Notes: a model not told the origin generated them from the sequence alone. A stretch of DNA of 64,000 nucleotides from Prunus persica (GCF_000346465.2 NC_034015.1:7953393-8017392); one strand, 5' to 3'. Numbered from the stretch's first letter, positions 1-13,505 are shown. Numbers and translations: made by a program.

Positions 1-957
1 AATTTTGACTTAGAGAAAAATTCAAATAATTTCACAAAGTCAAGTTTGCATCCACATTAACAATAATACTAAGTTGAAGATCACTAGTCTTCATCACTAC
101 AACTCTCCCTCCAATTATTCCTTCAAATTTCTCAAAGTCAAATTTTGATTTTCAAGTATCATAGTCGAAGATAATGTCGCAAGGAATTTGTAGAAATTTT
201 CGGTATATTTTTCTATTTTTTTAAAATGATTTTTTGTGAATTTTTTAAGATATACTCACAAAAATGAAACATGAATGACATGTGGAGCTATGAGATACCG
301 ACACTCGTTGGAAAAGCTGACGACGCACCCATCAGCCGCTACTATTTCATTTATTACTATTTCCTATATTTTGACTTCTAAAAATCATAATAAATTTTTA
401 ACATTCACCAAAAAATACTCTGGACTCCTTTCGACATTTCCAACATCTCTTGAGACTTAAAATACAATTTTGACTAAGAGAAAAATTCAAAGTCTTCATC
501 ACTACAACTCTTCCTCCAATTATTATTTCAAAATTTTCAAAGTCAAATTTTGATTTTTCGAGTATCATAGTCAAAGATAATGTCGCAAGGAATATGTAGA
601 AATTTTTGGTGTATTTTTCTGTTTTTTAATGATTTTTCGTGAATTTTTTAAGATAAATTCACAAAAATGAAACATTAATGACACATGGCTCTATGAGATA
701 CTGGCACCCGTTGGAAAAGCTGACGACGCACCCATCAGGCACTGTCCTGTGTCATTTTCTTCCATTTATTACTATGTTTTAATATTTTGACTTCTAAAAA
801 TCATAATAAATTCATAATAAATCTGAAAAATTCACCAAAAAATACCCCGGACTCCTTGCGACATTTTCAACATCTTTTGAGACTTAAAATACAATTTTGA
901 CTAAGAGAAAAATTCAAATAATTTCACAAATTCAAGTTTGCTTCCATACTAACAATC

Positions 958-1502
958 AAGGTCTAAAATATCGGTGATATCGGAAATATCGATAGTCCAA
1001 AAATACAGAAATTTCGATGAAAATATCGGGATATTATCGATATCGATAAAAATTGAATAAAAACCACGGAAATTGTAAGAAAAACTTGGAAATTTTTATT
1101 GAAACTTTGGAGGATGCTTATTTAGTCAATTATCTATTAGTTTATCACAAAAAATTGGAAGAAAATGCATTGCATGATGGATTTAACTAATTTAAGTTGA
1201 TTATATAGCGAGCTGACAAATATTGTGAGTGTAGAAAATATGTAGTAATTAATGAAAGAATATTAAACACACCACAATCATTTATATATAATGATTTACT
1301 ATAATATTTTACATTTTATACATTGCATGGTGGGTTAACTATATGTATAGAAATATGACTACAACTAATTAGTTATGTGAGTGGTTGAATGGTAGGGTAA
1401 ATGAGTAAGTTGAAACGTGGTGAATAGTTGAAAAGTGAAACTTGAAAACCAGCTCTCGCAAGTACTGTATTATATATATTAGATTACATAGTTTATAATC
1501 AT
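958..1502. repeat. Unclassified insertion rich in ATATCGAT motifs
   Basis: This block interrupts the third tandem unit. Its left part is dense in ATATCGAT/TATCGATA words (about 970-1050) and then becomes plain AT-rich DNA. No ORF, terminal repeat or target duplication could be fixed. It is probably a truncated transposon, and the class is unknown. Confidence 0.4.
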
Positions 1503-1600
1503 AAACTTATGACCAGCGTGGTGGTTAAGAGGCTGCAATTTTCGGAGTGGAGAGGGGTTCGAGCCCCAGCGTGCGCGAGAGGTAGAGTGAGTTTAATTGT
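1503..1600 (+). mobile_element. SINE-like tRNA-derived fragment
   Basis: The block carries a GTGGTTAAGAGG A-box-like string followed, after about 30 bp, by GGTTCGAGCCCC, a match to the RNA polymerase III B box. It then reads GAGTGAGTTTAATTG, which resembles the body of the better-preserved SINE at 5192-5347 (shared GTGAGTTTA). No clear A tail or target duplication is seen, so this copy is fragmentary. Confidence 0.5.
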
Positions 1601-2875
1601 TTCATTTACTATTATTTTCCAATATTTTGACTTCCAAAAATCATAATAAATTCATAATAAATCTGAAAATTTCACCAAAAAATATCACGGACTCCTTGCG
1701 ACATTTCCAACATTTTTTGAGACTTAAAATATAATTTGGCTTAGAGAAAAATTCAAATAATTTCACAAAGTCAAGTTTGCTTCCATACTAACAATAACTC
1801 TAAGTTGAAGATCACTAGTCTTTATCACTACAACTCTTCCTCTAATTATTACTTCCAAATTTTCAACGTCAAATTTTGATTTTCGAGTGTCATAGTCGAA
1901 GATAATGTCGCAAGCAATATGTAGAAATTTTCAGTGTATTTTTTTTGATTTTTTTTAATGATTTTTCGTGATTTTTTTTAAGATAAACTCACAAAAATGA
2001 AACATTAATGACACGTGGCGCTATGAGATACTGACACCCATTGGAAAAGCTGACGACGCACCCATCAGGTGCTGCCATGTGTCATTTTCTTCAATTCATT
2101 ACTATTTTTCCAATATTTTCACTTCCAAAAATCATAATAAATTCATAATAAATCTGAAAAATTCACCAAAAAATACCCCAGACTCTTTGTGACATTTCCA
2201 ACATCTTTTTTGACTTAAAATATAATTTTGACTTAAAAAAAATTCAAATAATTTCTCAAACTCAAGTTTGTTCCTATAGTACCTATAACACTAAGTTGAA
2301 GATCATCACTCTTCCTCACTACAACTCTTCCTTCACTTATTACTCCAAAATTTCAAAAGTCAAATTTCGATTTTCACGCATTATAGTTGAAGATAATGTC
2401 TCAAGGAGTTTTAAAAAAATTTCAATGCATTTTTTAGATTGTTTATTAATTTTGTGTAATTTTTTTTTAAGTCAAGCACACAAAAACGAAACTTTGATGG
2501 CACATGGCACTACGAGATACTGACACTTGTCGAAAACTCATCATGTGCTACCATGTGTGATGCTCTTCCATTTATTACTATTTTTCAATGCTTTAACTTC
2601 CAAAAATCATTATAAAAAATCATAAAAAATCTGAAAAAATCATAAAAAAAATCCTAGGAACTCCTTACAATATTTTCTTCATCTTTTAAGTTTTAAAGTA
2701 TAAATAGTTCAAATAATTTCTCAAGACACTACCACTCGTCATTTTCTCCCATTTATTGCATTTAATACAAAATTTTGAAGTTAAAGCATAAAAAATATAT
2801 AAATAAACTGAACATAATGACACATGGCAACAGAAGAGTGATGCGACTTTAGTTTTTTAAATGGGTTTCCTCTTA

Positions 2876-3288
2876 GAGTATGTCCACCCCAAAAGGCAAA
2901 GGCAAGGCAAGGGCTGCTACTATTCACGTGAATAGTGGCAGCCTTGCCTTTTTTGGTTCCACCCCAAAAGGCTTGGGCAAGGGCAAGAAAAAAAAAGAAT
3001 ATGCAACAAAATATAAACTTGTTATGTATTTGTAGGGAAAGTGAATAAAATTGTTATGTATTTATAGGGAAAACATCCATAATTTTTTGGTATTTTTTTC
3101 AAATTTTTTTTTTTTGCTCCACGCTAACGTCAGTGCCCTCGGGCTGAAACCCAGGCAAGATCTGCCCTTGGGCTTGCCCGGGCTAGTGGGACCCAGGGCT
3201 TGCCTGGGTTGCTTCTTCTGCACTGGAGGACCAAAATCCAGCAAAAGAGCCTCTTGACCTGGCAAAAGGGCCTGCGCTGGACATGCTC
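2876..3288. mobile_element. Non-autonomous PIF/Harbinger element (MITE), 413 bp
   Basis: Terminal inverted repeats read GAGTATGTCCACCCC on the left and, on the reverse strand, GAGCATGTCCAGCGC on the right. The 3-bp target duplication TTA lies at 2873-2875 and 3289-3291, as known for PIF/Harbinger. The interior keeps the 18-bp palindrome found in the two full-length elements of this window and GC-rich segments like their ends, but no transposase. It is a deletion derivative of, or close relative to, H1/H2. Confidence 0.85.
2919..2936. repeat. 18-bp perfect palindrome with CACGTG core
   Basis: ACTATTCACGTGAATAGT reads identically on both strands. It lies about 40 bp inside the left end of the Harbinger MITE. 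The same string occurs at 25254-25271 and 54198-54215, in the same subterminal position of the full-length elements. Confidence 0.9.
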
Positions 3289-3291
3289 TTA

Positions 3292-5179
3292 TAGCGCCAT
3301 GTTAAAAAATATTTCCTTTTTTATATTGTTTAGCTATAAATGGAAGGAAATGACAAGTGCAAGTGCATTGAGGCTGCATCCTCAATGCTTCTCACGAGTG
3401 TCACTTTAAGTGGAACTATGCGTCATTAAAGTTTCATTTTTGTATGTTTATCTTAAAAACTTCACAAAAAATGTATAAAAAATAAGAAAAATAAATATGT
3501 CAAAGCAGTGTTTATAACACGTGTCATTGTCCAATTACACCACGTATTTCTAGAATTACTCTAAGTGGAGAATAATATTTCACCAAATGTATGGGTTAAA
3601 ATAGGTTCCATTAACATTTATACAGTCAATAGGTGTTTGCTAGAATTTCAGTAGGTGTACAATAAGCTTTCACCAATAGGTTTGCAATGAGGTTTCAAGA
3701 AGGGTGCAAGAAAGTTCAACTGAGGTTTCACACCTATTTCACGTAATATGCACTAATGTTTCACCTAGTGTTCATCCGAACCTAACTTGAGCAATTATCA
3801 CCAATTAGAAGAGTCATAAAGCCTTTAATTACTCTACACTTCTTCACCGATCCTTCTGCAACCAAAGATTTGAAAAATAACAGAAATTGTCAACAAAAAA
3901 AAAAAAGAAAAAGAGTGCTGCTAAACGAACCTTAAAATTGACTGAGTACACCCTATGATATAAGTACACCCTAATATTTTAATTAAAATGTAAAATTAAC
4001 TAAGTACACCCTATAAAACTACTAAAAATACCCATGGTACACCCTAATATTTGTAGCATTATTTTATAGTTAATTTTCAGCTCGATTTTTTTAATAGTGT
4101 TTATAAATCTTTGACTTTTAATATGGATTTATACTTCTACTAAAACTGTTGACACTTTTTTTGCAATCACCACCTCTTTCGTTAAAAACACAATAGGACA
4201 AGCAATCTCTTAATTAGAGTTGAATATGGTTCGTAGGGTGTACTTATTAAAATTATATTTGTTTCACAATTCCATATATCCTTTTTGGTCATTTTATATT
4301 AGGATAAATCAGTAATTCAATATATACTTCTAATTCATCTGGATGAGGTGCAATACCCAGCAACGTCCAATAATTCACATCGTAGTGGCAAGCTTCCATT
4401 CCCGCTCTTCAAAATCTCTCTCTCTATAAGTATAAATATATGTAGATATCTCTTCTCTTATTCCCACTTTGCCTCTATTCTTTAATCAACCCGTCTCTCA
4501 TGAAACTTTTGTCGAACACATAGAAGATGATTGTGGAAAAGCAGAGCCGGCTACAACATATTGTAAAACACGAAGGAATTGAGCTTAGCCTCTTCGAAAT
4601 GATCTAAGAGCGTAAGCTTCTTCACAATATACGACCTGCGCTTCTTCACGATCTACAAGCATAAGCTCTTCAAAATTCTGAAGATGAGAGGAGTGATGCT
4701 TTGTATAGAAATGGAAGCAAGGAAATGGGTGTAGATGGAAAGATAGATGAGAAAAGAGGGACGTAGCTCATGGAGATTGAAAAGTCCACTGTAAGGGTAA
4801 CTGGGATGGGTAAAGCTGATTGCTTTCAGTATTTTAATATAATTTTGGGGCAAAAATATCTACATTCAAGGGGAGGACAAGAGACAATGCGGGAAAAAAT
4901 GGCGCCAGCGAAAAAGTTTTGGAGGTAAGAGAGAGAACAAGTTGAGGTGAGGGCCTTGTTCTAGTACAATTGTTTCACTTACAATTGCTTTTAGCGGAGT
5001 CGTTAGATTAGATTCAGTGGTATTCTTATATAATGTTCTCATATAGCTGTTCTCGTTAAATAACCTCCTTGTTTCTTTACTTTTCATGTAGTGGGCTTTT
5101 TTTACATAAATTAATAAACTTAAGTTTGAAATTTTTATTTAAATTTTTGTTCAAAATAAGGTAAATATTGAACATAAAA
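3292..5179. other. Intergenic DNA without a recognisable gene
   Basis: The stretch is AT-rich with no convincing ORF. Between 3940 and 4260 the word AGTACACCCTA recurs several times in direct orientation and once inverted (GTAGGGTGTACTT near 4235). This suggests a degraded MITE. Nothing else was identified. Confidence 0.5.
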
Positions 5180-5191
5180 GTTCTCAATTTT

Positions 5192-5347
5192 GCAAAGAAC
5201 CCACTAGTGTAATGGTTTGGGGTATTTATTCCCTCAGGCAAAGTCAGGTTCGAGTCCTAGTATCCGTGTAGTGTGAGTGAGTTTAGTATTCTATCATCCC
5301 TCTCAATAAAAAAAGTTCTTAAAAAAAAACAAAAAAAAACAAAAAAG
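5192..5347 (+). mobile_element. tRNA-derived SINE with intact target duplication
   Basis: The pol III A box is TAGTGTAATGG (5205-5215) and the B box is GGTTCGAGTCC (5247-5257). A short body follows, then A-rich tracts at 5308-5346. A 12-bp direct repeat, GTTCTCAATTTT, flanks it at 5180-5191 and 5348-5359, which marks a target duplication made by retrotransposition. It lies 343 bp downstream of the cyclase gene's stop codon. Confidence 0.85.
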
Positions 5348-8300
5348 GTTCTCAATTTTTATTTCTGTCCAGGGCTCCAAAATCAATGGACCAACCCTAA
5401 TAAAAGAACGCAATGCTTGTCAATATCATCTCAACATACATATAACCTGTGGCTTGATGATCAAACCAATAATGGGGCCACAAATTACAACCATTTGAAA
5501 TCATCAAGTACCACTTCAAAACTTTATTGAGTATATATATGTATAAGAAAGGTAGACATAAATTACACCTTCAGAAAACCAAACATTCATGCTTAGAGCT
5601 TATAAAGTTGTGGAGCCTGGATATCAAACATTCATGATGAAGACATACTTCATTGTATAATGTATGAATGTTCCTTTTTCTCAGACATTTCAAGACTTCT
5701 GCAGTAGAACATGTCGTCGATATTCTCCAAGAGCCCATACGGGAAAGATATTTCGATATATTGCGTAATGCAATACACAATTCCTCATAAATAGTCCAGT
5801 AATTTCCTATAATGATACATGAAATAATATCAAAATATTTAATTTAAAAAAATAAAATATAAAAAAACCTACTTTTATGCTTTAATGTCATGTATTGTAT
5901 ATAGCTTTCTTCCATGTATGTAAGTTGATGCATTTGTATATTTGACTCATGTTGGTTGGCCTTTGTATAATATACACAACAAAGAAGAAACTTGTGGAAT
6001 CACCTGTTCAGGGAAGTCACCATCCTCCATTTGTGAATTGATCAATAACCTCATTCCACGATGGATGGGCGTTGGATCTATATCGGCCTGAATTGACGAC
6101 AACAAAAAAAACCAAATATACATTACAAAAAGCTGAACCGTATATTCCTTACCCAAAAAATAATAATATTGAACGATCGGCAAGAATAGTGGGATCTTTA
6201 AACTACTTCCTTAGACAAGCGTTTTCCCTAAAAATTTTAAAAATCTATATGCCTTTGGATAAAACAAGAAAATCGTTTTAAATCAACCGAATATTTTACC
6301 TGTCCAGCATTAATGAGGGCTAACAAGGCCCAAGCAGTCTGGACCAAATGAGCGCGGTTGCCTTCTCGATTAGTATACACCTATTTTTTTTTTTCAAGAA
6401 AGAAAGAAAAATAAGAGAGATGAATGTACAATATCGTGTGATCTATTATGGCTATATATGGATAAGTTATTGAATCAAAAATAAGAAATTCAACTAGGAA
6501 AGAAATTATTGTATGATACTGAAATGCCGGCTGCACTATAAATTTATAATTACTCATATAAACAACATGAGATATTTCCATGGCGTTTATCTTGTTTTTG
6601 GTCAAGGCCGCATGGCTATTATCTCTATGTTATTAATTATGTTAGGATTGATAGATAATAATTGACAAGGAGAAAGAAAGTACATTGCATTACATACCCT
6701 GGTTTGGCTAGAAAGATAACTCTCTCCCCATCCACCATTAATTAGCTGCTTTGATAGTAAAAACTCACAAGCTTTCCTCATAATTGTGGGGCTATTGTGG
6801 TGGTTCTTCCCACAGGCTATTAGCGCTTCTGTAGCAAACCATGTACCATATGTGTAGCAAATACCCCAACATCCAAGCCTGTTAAAATGCCAATTATCCT
6901 CTATGTGTTAGAAAACAATTAGAAAAATTAATTTATTTTACGCTCAAATTAAGATATTATTATATGGTATTAGAATGCGACCATGTGGTTAAATTCGTCC
7001 ATGTGTTATCAATCTTTGGTTTCCAATACCTCGCTATAATAATACGGTGTCTAAAATAAAATAAATTACCATGAACCATCAGGATTTTGTGCGTCTTCAA
7101 TGTAACGAATTCCTCTTGATATGCAACTGTCTATTTCTTTGCTTCGATGCTTGGGATGCAATTTCCTGAAGAGCACTAAAGCTTGCACAGCTGATGATGT
7201 GCACTCTAGATACCTGGAATATTTAAAGCCCCATTAATTTGCAAGTGTTAGAAAAGCGGAATTAGAGAGTACCTATGTGTAACAGATTTTTTTTTTTTTT
7301 TTTTCTTTCTTTCAAGAATCGTACTCTCGTTCGATAAGACTATCTTCGAAGAACTCTATGGGGTTGAACTTCTGCAAAGAAGAAATAGAAATTGTTGAAC
7401 TGTATGGCCTTGCTAAGTTCATCCATATATCGCTTGTATTATAAAAAAACAATTTACAAAATTGCTATTGTGCATGTATACACTTGGAGGGTTAAAATTA
7501 ATTACCTCCACCCAACGGGGTGCACTTTGAGGCTCCCATGCACTAAAACCACCATTTGTGCTCTGTATTAAAAATTAATTAAAGAAAGGAAATTCATTTA
7601 ATTAGCTAGCAATTCGATGTGTATCATAGTTGGTTTTTTCCTTACTTGCAAAGAAAGAATGACATTCACTGCATTGTAGAAACATTCTGTTTCCATTTTC
7701 TCTCCAACTAGATCTGGTGACATTTGTGAGAGCAGGAGTGCAGCCTGTAATTGAGAAAAGAATGCGATGCATGATGACTCAATATTGTTCATTATTTAAT
7801 TAACAAATTGTCCAAGTTGAAAAGTATTAAGTATATAACGAGATATTATTGACACTCCAAAGTAATCATCCAGCACTTCCTATCCATCTTTTATACAAAC
7901 ATAAACAGAATGCATTAGATTTTCGGAGTGCCAATAAAAATTCCCACGTTACAAGAGTGACATCTTTAAAGTAGAAAACTCTATAAACCTTTAATCCTTC
8001 TGCAGTGCAGTCGGAGACTTGCCAACCATTATCTTGGACTGAGAATGTCCATCCACCTTTAGATGTGTGTCGGTACATAGCAGTGAAGTTGCCAGAAGGA
8101 TTGTCTTTAACCTTAATTCAAAATAACGTGTATGATTAGTTACTTATTGATTATATAAAAGTATTATATATGCATATATATATATATATATATCACCATT
8201 TAACCTGTGAAGCCTTGATGAAGTCATGTGCCTTCCGAAGTGTTGGCCCAAACTCTTCGTTTAGGTTACAAGAGAGTATTGCTTGAATTGCCAAAGCTGC

Positions 8301-8439
8301 ATCCCACGTTTGACTGCCAAAGCTCTGTATATATATGTAGTACAAAAAGGCATGTACATTTATTTATATATGTTCGGAAACAATAATGCTACCTTGTTAG
8401 ATTTAGGGGGGAAAACAAAGTGATTTTATTAAATTTGGA

Positions 8440-8790
8440 GGAGAATAGTATATAGCTTTGTGTAGGTTAATTGGCCTCTTTAGCATATTGGCTTATTGGC
8501 CATCACACTTGATTAGATTAGTTTGGGCTATTTCGCCCTTCACTTAGATTGGTGAGTTTAGGCCATCTCTAGTCATAGGGCTAAATGTAGTCCAGAGCTA
8601 AAAATTTAGCCCTCCAACCACAAGTGTGTGGCTTCATCTAGAATATTCTATATTTGTACAATATTATTTGATTTCTTGTATATATTCTTTCCTAGCTAGT
8701 TAGCTTACTTGTAGAAGAAACCTACAGAATGTATTATATAAACATACATCAGCGATGAATGAGAATAATTCTAGTCAAATATCCTTCCAT
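8440..8790 (+). repeat. Possible LTR fragment in cyclase intron 8
   Basis: The segment between exons 9095-9209 and 8205-8324 includes TATTATATAAACATAC followed by CGATGAATGAGAATAA, the look of the promoter and leader part of a Copia-type LTR. No flanking duplication or coding part is seen, so the call is tentative. Confidence 0.3.
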
Positions 8791-10039
8791 ACCAATTTTA
8801 CACATGTGGAACTCACCGGTATATAAATAATTTTTCAACACATTTCACCTGCTTATTGGTTGAACTTGAATCTATTGTTCTATATCATAAGATGCATTGG
8901 ATGTTGTATATCAAAATATGAAATAGAAAAATCGGCTCAGCTGATCTGATATCAAACCGACCAATTTGGTTCAGCTACGTACTTCATTTTACACCATACT
9001 GGGAACCGTACCAAACCGCTTGGCTAATACGGTCCGGTTGTTGGTTTGGTGGGCTGATTGTGCGAACCAACTCATGTATAGTATATATAATTACCTGAAT
9101 TTTCAAGCCATCTTCAGCAAACCCAAAAAAAATCTGGTATTCTTGCTAGATGAAGTTTGTAAGCTTCTGAATTTGGATCCTCAAACCAACAAGCAAGCAT
9201 AGACAATGCCTGCAATTGAATTATGCTATTAATTAATGAAAAGAACTCTCTTTCTCACCTCAGAAGAGGAAAAAGAAAAATATAACATTCAATTTTTAAA
9301 ATCTTGTTACAGAAAATCTCATGTACTAAACAAAATCCGTGAACCAAAAAAAAAAAAAAAAATAAAATTTTAACCTTCAACTAAAACACCAACTAACTTT
9401 TGGTTTAGTGGTACCGATTTGCTTGCTAATGAACGATTAGGGACCAAATTAATTATGTAACACATACCTTTGGGACATTTCCAGCGCAAAAGTATCTACT
9501 ATTCTCGTCCTCATAATGTATGTGCTCAATTGCAGCTTTCAGCGCCTTCTCTCTCAAGCTAGAAAATGGCCAACGACTCAGAATTGGTTCAGCAACATGG
9601 TGAAGAAATCCCCATAGAATATCTTGCACCAGGGGAATTGAATAGCACTGATCCTCCTGATCAAATAGGATTGGATTAAACACTTTATTATATAAACAAG
9701 TTTACTATATATATGTTTTTTTTTCTTTTCTGTTTATGTATGAAACCATAAAGTAATGTACCTTGGCAACCTTGTTTCGGGCTTTAGCCCAGTTTATTTC
9801 ATGGTAAGGCATAGTGTAGAGCTCTTGTCTTAGTGATCGAACCAATCCAGTAATTGGACCAACAGACTTCTTGCCATATAAGTATGACATTGGCATGCAG
9901 ACCGTCCGGGCAAAAACCAACATTTTTCCTGTGTTCATAATTATATTATCATTGTTTTCTATTTTAAAAAAGAATAATATATAACCGGTCAGATTTTCTC
10001 CTACATGGACTTTCGGACGTTATTACAATGTTGTGGGAC

Positions 10040-10704
10040 GAGTCATTTGGTGAGTTTTGAGTGAACTCCAATTTCTGGGACTCTACAATACACCAACCAC
10101 TCCATTTCAGAACGAACTTCGTACGAACCTGAATAGTCCGATTTCATGAAGGAATTGACATCGGACTGAGTCCAAAACTTGGGGAACATCATAATATGGT
10201 GATAAGAGTCATTTGGTGGGGTTTGTGTGAAATCCAATCTCTAGAACTATGCAATACAACAACCACTCCATTTCAGAACAAACTTCGTACGAACCTTAAT
10301 TGTCCAATTTTATGGACCAATCGATATCGGACTCAGTCCAAAACTTGGGGAACGTCATAATATAGTCGATGGAGTCATTTGGTGGGTTTTGAGTGAAATC
10401 CAATCGTTAGAACTATGCAATACACCAACCACTCCCTTTCAGAACGAACTTCGTACGAACCTGAATTGTACAATTTCATGGACCAATCGATAACAGATTG
10501 AGTCCAAAACACGGGGGACATCATAATATGGTGGGAGGAGTCATTTGGTTGGTTTTGAGTGAAATCCAATATCTCGAACTATGCAATACACCAACCACAC
10601 CATTTCAGAATGAACTTCGTATGAACCTTAGTTGTCCAATTTCATGGACCAATCGATATCGGACTGAGTCCAAAACTTGCGGAATGTCATAATATAGTCA
10701 GAGG
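10040..10704. repeat. Four tandem copies of a ~166-bp unit inside the cyclase intron
   Basis: The word GAGTCATTTGGT(G/T)(G/A)G restarts at 10040, 10206, 10372 and 10538, with a partial fifth start at 10703, so the period is 165-166 bp. Units share CAATACACCAACCAC and GAACTTCGTACGAACCT. The array lies in intron 5 (between exons 11193-11277 and 9762-9928). It is noncoding and satellite-like. Confidence 0.9.
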
Positions 10705-13142
10705 AGTTATTGTGCAGATGTCATGTATTTTCTATTATCCCTCCCTGCGTTCCTTCCTATTTACAATGGAGTCCACACAATAATAACATGTGGACAAGTC
10801 CGAATGAGAGAATAGTTGTATAACATGTTATATTGGGAAGTATTCTCGTGTTAGTATGATATGTTTATGTTGTTAGACTGTAAACTTGAACTATTTAACA
10901 TTTGAATAGTAGTGCTTTTAAAAATGTCAGAGTACTTTCATTTAGGGATTAGGAGTTTTAAGTTTTAATTCTCAGGTCTTGGCTTTAGGGGCAGAAACCT
11001 AACTTATTCTAAGCACTTAAGCGGTTTCTGCACTATTATTTGTGCTCCAATTCTGCGTGTGTTTCCAGTAGTAGCTCGCTTTGAATTTACTGAAAGAGTT
11101 AAGAGTAAACCAAGCATTCTCATCTTATATATATATTTATATACTTTAGCAGCAGCTTCAAAACAAAAGATGTGTAAGTTTTCATGACCAACCTGGATGG
11201 ATGGGAGATGTTTTTGGTAGAAGCCATAACTCAGGCGGCGTAGGGTTGCAGCCTGAATACTCGTACACACCTAGCACCTATATCACGCATATGCATTTGG
11301 TAAAGCTTTCAATTTTTGTAACATAATTGATAAAATATCGTGTACTTATATGAAACATGCTTTAATCATTTCGTGGTATAGTTTGGTAATTTAATTATGT
11401 GAACCTAATTACAATTAGCTCCCTTAAATAGAAAAAAATACATTTTCAATTTTTGCTTTTTCTTGTTGTCGGTGTGAGAGTGATAATTTCATTTGGACAA
11501 AAAAAAAAGTTTTAATATTATGTGTCGATCATATATTTGGAGTCCGGATCTACCGTCCCCATTTTCACAAAATGCGACATTTTGTGAAAAATCAAAAGTC
11601 CAAAATGGCAAGTAGTTTTGCTCTCCAAATAATCAAAAGTTGGTTAGACTTGTGACCTAACATTATTGATTAGATTCGAGAAAAGAAACTAGAAGGATTG
11701 CATCTCCAAATTTTGAAATTCTTAACTAAATTATCTGTAGAAAATTGATGTGTACGTACAGAAAGAAAAAACTTTCCCCAAGAAGGGATTCCCTCTGCAC
11801 CACCATGGTCAAGAATCCATTTTCTGGCTCTAGCCATAGCCCTGTCTTCACCATCATCAGGACCCTCTCCAAGCAGCCTTAAGGTAATGTAGTTTTGCGT
11901 TGACCCAAATAATGTGCTTTGACCTTCTATGTGCAGCCCCCAACCTCCATCTTCATTCTGCCCAAATTTTTCTTTTAAAAACAAATTTTCTTATGCAAAT
12001 TACTAGTCATAGCTGAAATTAATAAGTACCTGATGATTGTATAAGTAGCGAATCATTTCCTTCTTGTGTTGTTGTCCTAAAACTGCATTAAGCGATCCAG
12101 TCACGTACAATGCTATTATCTGCGTGAGTGCATAAATGGATGTATTAATTATCTCAATGATGTCCTTTTATTTTATTTTTGAAGTTAAGGGACATTTTCG
12201 TAGAGCCCATATAGCGCTAAACTTTCGTTTAGGCCCGCTGTATAATGTCATCATCATATGATCAAAACTGTTCATTTTTAGATCAACATTTAAAGATCAT
12301 CCTTGCAAAAATGTGTCCAAATTAGAAAAGATTTTAGTCATCTAACTATGATCAAATAAACAGACAACCTATTATAAACAATGAAAAATTTCACGATAAT
12401 AATCAAATGGTTAAACAATTTTCGGTTTGGCTAATTATTTGCAGAGATTTTCCTTGAACAATGATCTAAAAAAAAAAAAAAGAATAGTTTTGATCATGAG
12501 AGTTGGCATTGTAGAGTGGGCCACACGAGTAGTTAGCACCGTATTAACTTACAAACTAGTTAACACTTGAAACCGTGCATATATATATATATATATGCAT
12601 ATGTAAATGAATTTGTTACGTACAACAGAAGAGGGATCTATTACCATAGATGGAAGGAAAAACGAGGGACCAGAAGATTCAACAGCCCAATGACCGTCAT
12701 GGGTTTGAATGGAAGACAAGAAGCTAAGAGCCCTTCTCAGTGTAGTTGTCATTGCTTTTTCTGTTATCTCCTCCGTTTCCTCCACCTTCACTGGAGCTGG
12801 TATTGGTCCACAGTGGTTTTCCTTCCTAAGCTGTGAGTTTAAATTCCGCATCAAAGATTAAAATGTAGTTGTTCATTGGGTTACAATCAGTAAACGACTG
12901 TCATGTTACGTCAGATCAGTTGGTAAAACAGTTCAGATAATAACTAGTGCTACTAAAAATAAATAAAAAATCTTGAACTTCACAAAATCTAATGTGAAAA
13001 TTTAAGTTGAATATTTATCAAGAAAGAAAATGCTTGAATATTAACCATATGATCATAACATACATGTTGAAAGAACTACGTATCGTAATCGTTGTGGTAA
13101 TTGGATCTCTGTTTGTTATTTAGATTCAGTTATTAATATATA

Positions 13143-13505
13143 GTGCCCGTTTAGCATTGTTTATTTGGAGTGATAAGTGATTTTTAAAAAAATTTGGGAA
13201 ACCCAGCCCATTTGGTAAACTATGAGAAAATTACTTATTGTTGAAAATTGTTGTGAGAGAAAGCTATAAGGGAAAACAGCTAATGATGTGCTTTCACTTT
13301 CTGATTATGCGGGAATTAGTTTCAAAGAGGCGCTAGGTTTAATGATTATGCGGGAATCATTTTCTGATTATGCGGGAATTAGTACCAACAACACTTTTAA
13401 CAAAAAGTTTACCAAATGCTAAACTGCTTTATCTCACAGCTGATTTCTCTCACAGCAAATCTGACATTGATTATTTTCACAGCACAACAATGTCAAACTG
13501 GGCCC
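13143..13505. mobile_element. MITE in intron 1 of the cyclase gene
   Basis: The left end GTGCCCGTTTAGCATTG is mirrored by the right end, whose reverse complement is GGGCCCAGTTTGACATTG. ATA flanks both sides (13140-13142 and 13506-13508), a possible 3-bp target duplication. Inside, GATTATGCGGGAAT occurs three times (13300-13385). The superfamily is uncertain. Confidence 0.6.

Larger units (their letters stand above)
1..2720. repeat. Tandem array of a ~0.43-0.49 kb AT-rich unit, about five copies
   Basis: Units begin with the same AATTTTGACT(T/A)AGAG-like string near 1, 466, 893, 1733 and 2224. Each then runs through the same order of landmarks: AAGTTGAAGATCACTAGTC, a GATAATGTCGCAAGG box, an ATGACACGTGGC box, GGAAAAGCTGACGACGCACC, GCCATGTGTCAT, and a CTCCTTGCGACATTTCCAACATC end. 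The third unit is interrupted at 958-1600. The last unit (2224-2720) is the most diverged. No coding potential is seen. The family is not recognised; it may be a satellite or an expanded piece of a transposon. Confidence 0.7.

Noticed and set aside
1528..1580. Functional tRNA gene
   Set aside because: A and B boxes exist but no cloverleaf can be folded from the flanks. Better explained as a SINE remnant. The same holds for 5205-5260.
2870..3300. Overlapping short frames in a GC-rich block as a small gene
   Set aside because: The block is the inside of a Harbinger MITE with clear ends and TTA duplication.
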